From an uncultured Oscillospiraceae bacterium (GTDB lineage: Bacteria; Bacillota; Clostridia; Oscillospirales; Oscillospiraceae): a DNA stretch of 5,736 bases. Position numbers and translations under genes: made by a program. Shown one piece after another: positions 5,527-5,736 of this stretch. Position 1 is the first letter of the stretch, and each line of letters begins with the position of its first letter. Under the pieces are notes generated by a model. The model searched no databases. It was given only the letters and a program-made list of their open reading frames with translations, and was not told the origin of the DNA. The DNA lies in NCBI GenBank assembly GCA_934572355.1, contig CAKTKV010000102.1, positions 1 through 5,736 on the forward strand. Direction: 5' to 3'.

Positions 5527-5736
5527 TTACTTCAGGCTCTTATTTCTGAACAGATAGCCGATGAACATTATCACGGCGAAGACTATCAGATACCAGAGGT
5601 TTGCGAGCTTATGACCGACGATGCAGGCATACACCATGAACAGCGAGCCGACTATCGCGAGCGCGGGGATGACGAAGCGGCGCACGGGCGTTTCATCGGT
5701 GGCCTTGCGCATCCACTGGATGAAGATGGGGATATA
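5527..5736 (-). CDS. C-terminal tail of a probable APC-type amino-acid permease (start off the right edge)
   Basis: Only the last 69 residues are in the window. The frame is open to the right edge and reads YIPIFIQW before the first Met (5712). That Met has no ribosome binding site and lies inside a continuous membrane-protein sequence, so it is not the start. The segment WMRKATDETPVRRFVIP resembles the charged loop before the last pair of helices in amino-acid/polyamine/organocation permeases. It is followed by two hydrophobic helices (about residues 22-44 and 47-62 of the visible part) and a basic tail, FRNKSLK. The family call rests on this tail pattern and is moderate; another multi-helix transporter remains possible. 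A strong terminator follows directly, so it ends its transcription unit. Confidence 0.65.
   Translation of the reverse strand, partial: YIPIFIQWMRKATDETPVRRFVIPALAIVGSLFMVYACIVGHKLANLWYLIVFAVIMFIGYLFRNKSLK

Noticed and set aside
5527..5712. Stand-alone 61-residue membrane protein starting at 5712
   Set aside because: The frame remains open to the window edge with coherent membrane-protein sequence upstream, and no ribosome binding site precedes the Met, so it is the tail of a longer permease.

Overview
The window looks like chromosomal DNA from an anaerobic Gram-positive bacterium, probably a fairly G+C-rich member of Clostridia (Oscillospiraceae-like). The reasons are strong AGGAGG-type Shine-Dalgarno sites, a lipoprotein joining a propeller-like region to a solute-binding domain in a style common in gut Clostridia, a bacterial copy of the eukaryote-type hexokinase family, and a COG2426-type small membrane protein. 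The taxonomic placement is inference. No rRNA, tRNA, CRISPR array, insertion sequence, phage gene or integration site is visible.

Plus strand, left part. The window opens inside a stomatin/prohibitin-like SPFH (band 7) gene whose start lies off the left edge. A GC-rich hairpin separates it from a hexokinase-family sugar kinase gene at 788-2065. An AT-rich gap with a good extended -10 promoter follows, then a gene for a small integral membrane protein of the COG2426 / 'putative small multi-drug export' family (2187-2669). A perfect 30-bp palindrome then probably terminates transcription arriving from both sides.

Minus strand, right part. Reading leftwards, the window begins with the C-terminal tail of a probable amino-acid permease (5736-5527), followed by a strong intrinsic terminator (hairpin plus T5). 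After a gap of about 200 bp comes a 703-residue lipoprotein with an N-terminal propeller-like region and a C-terminal family-1 extracellular solute-binding domain (5324-3213). Then, 93 bp further on, comes a 131-residue membrane-anchored protein of unknown function (3119-2724) with a small beta-rich outer domain. These two may be co-transcribed. No ABC permease or ATPase gene is adjacent, so the solute-binding protein is an orphan within this window.

How the genes fit together. The plus-strand genes look like separate housekeeping units: membrane-microdomain scaffold, sugar phosphorylation and a membrane protein. The minus-strand genes share an envelope/uptake theme. I see no clear new multi-gene system. 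The points most worth a second look are the propeller/solute-binding lipoprotein and its small membrane neighbour, the eukaryote-type hexokinase, and the 11-residue repeats in the SPFH coiled coil. Several obvious long reading frames have misleading starts; these are corrected in the entries.
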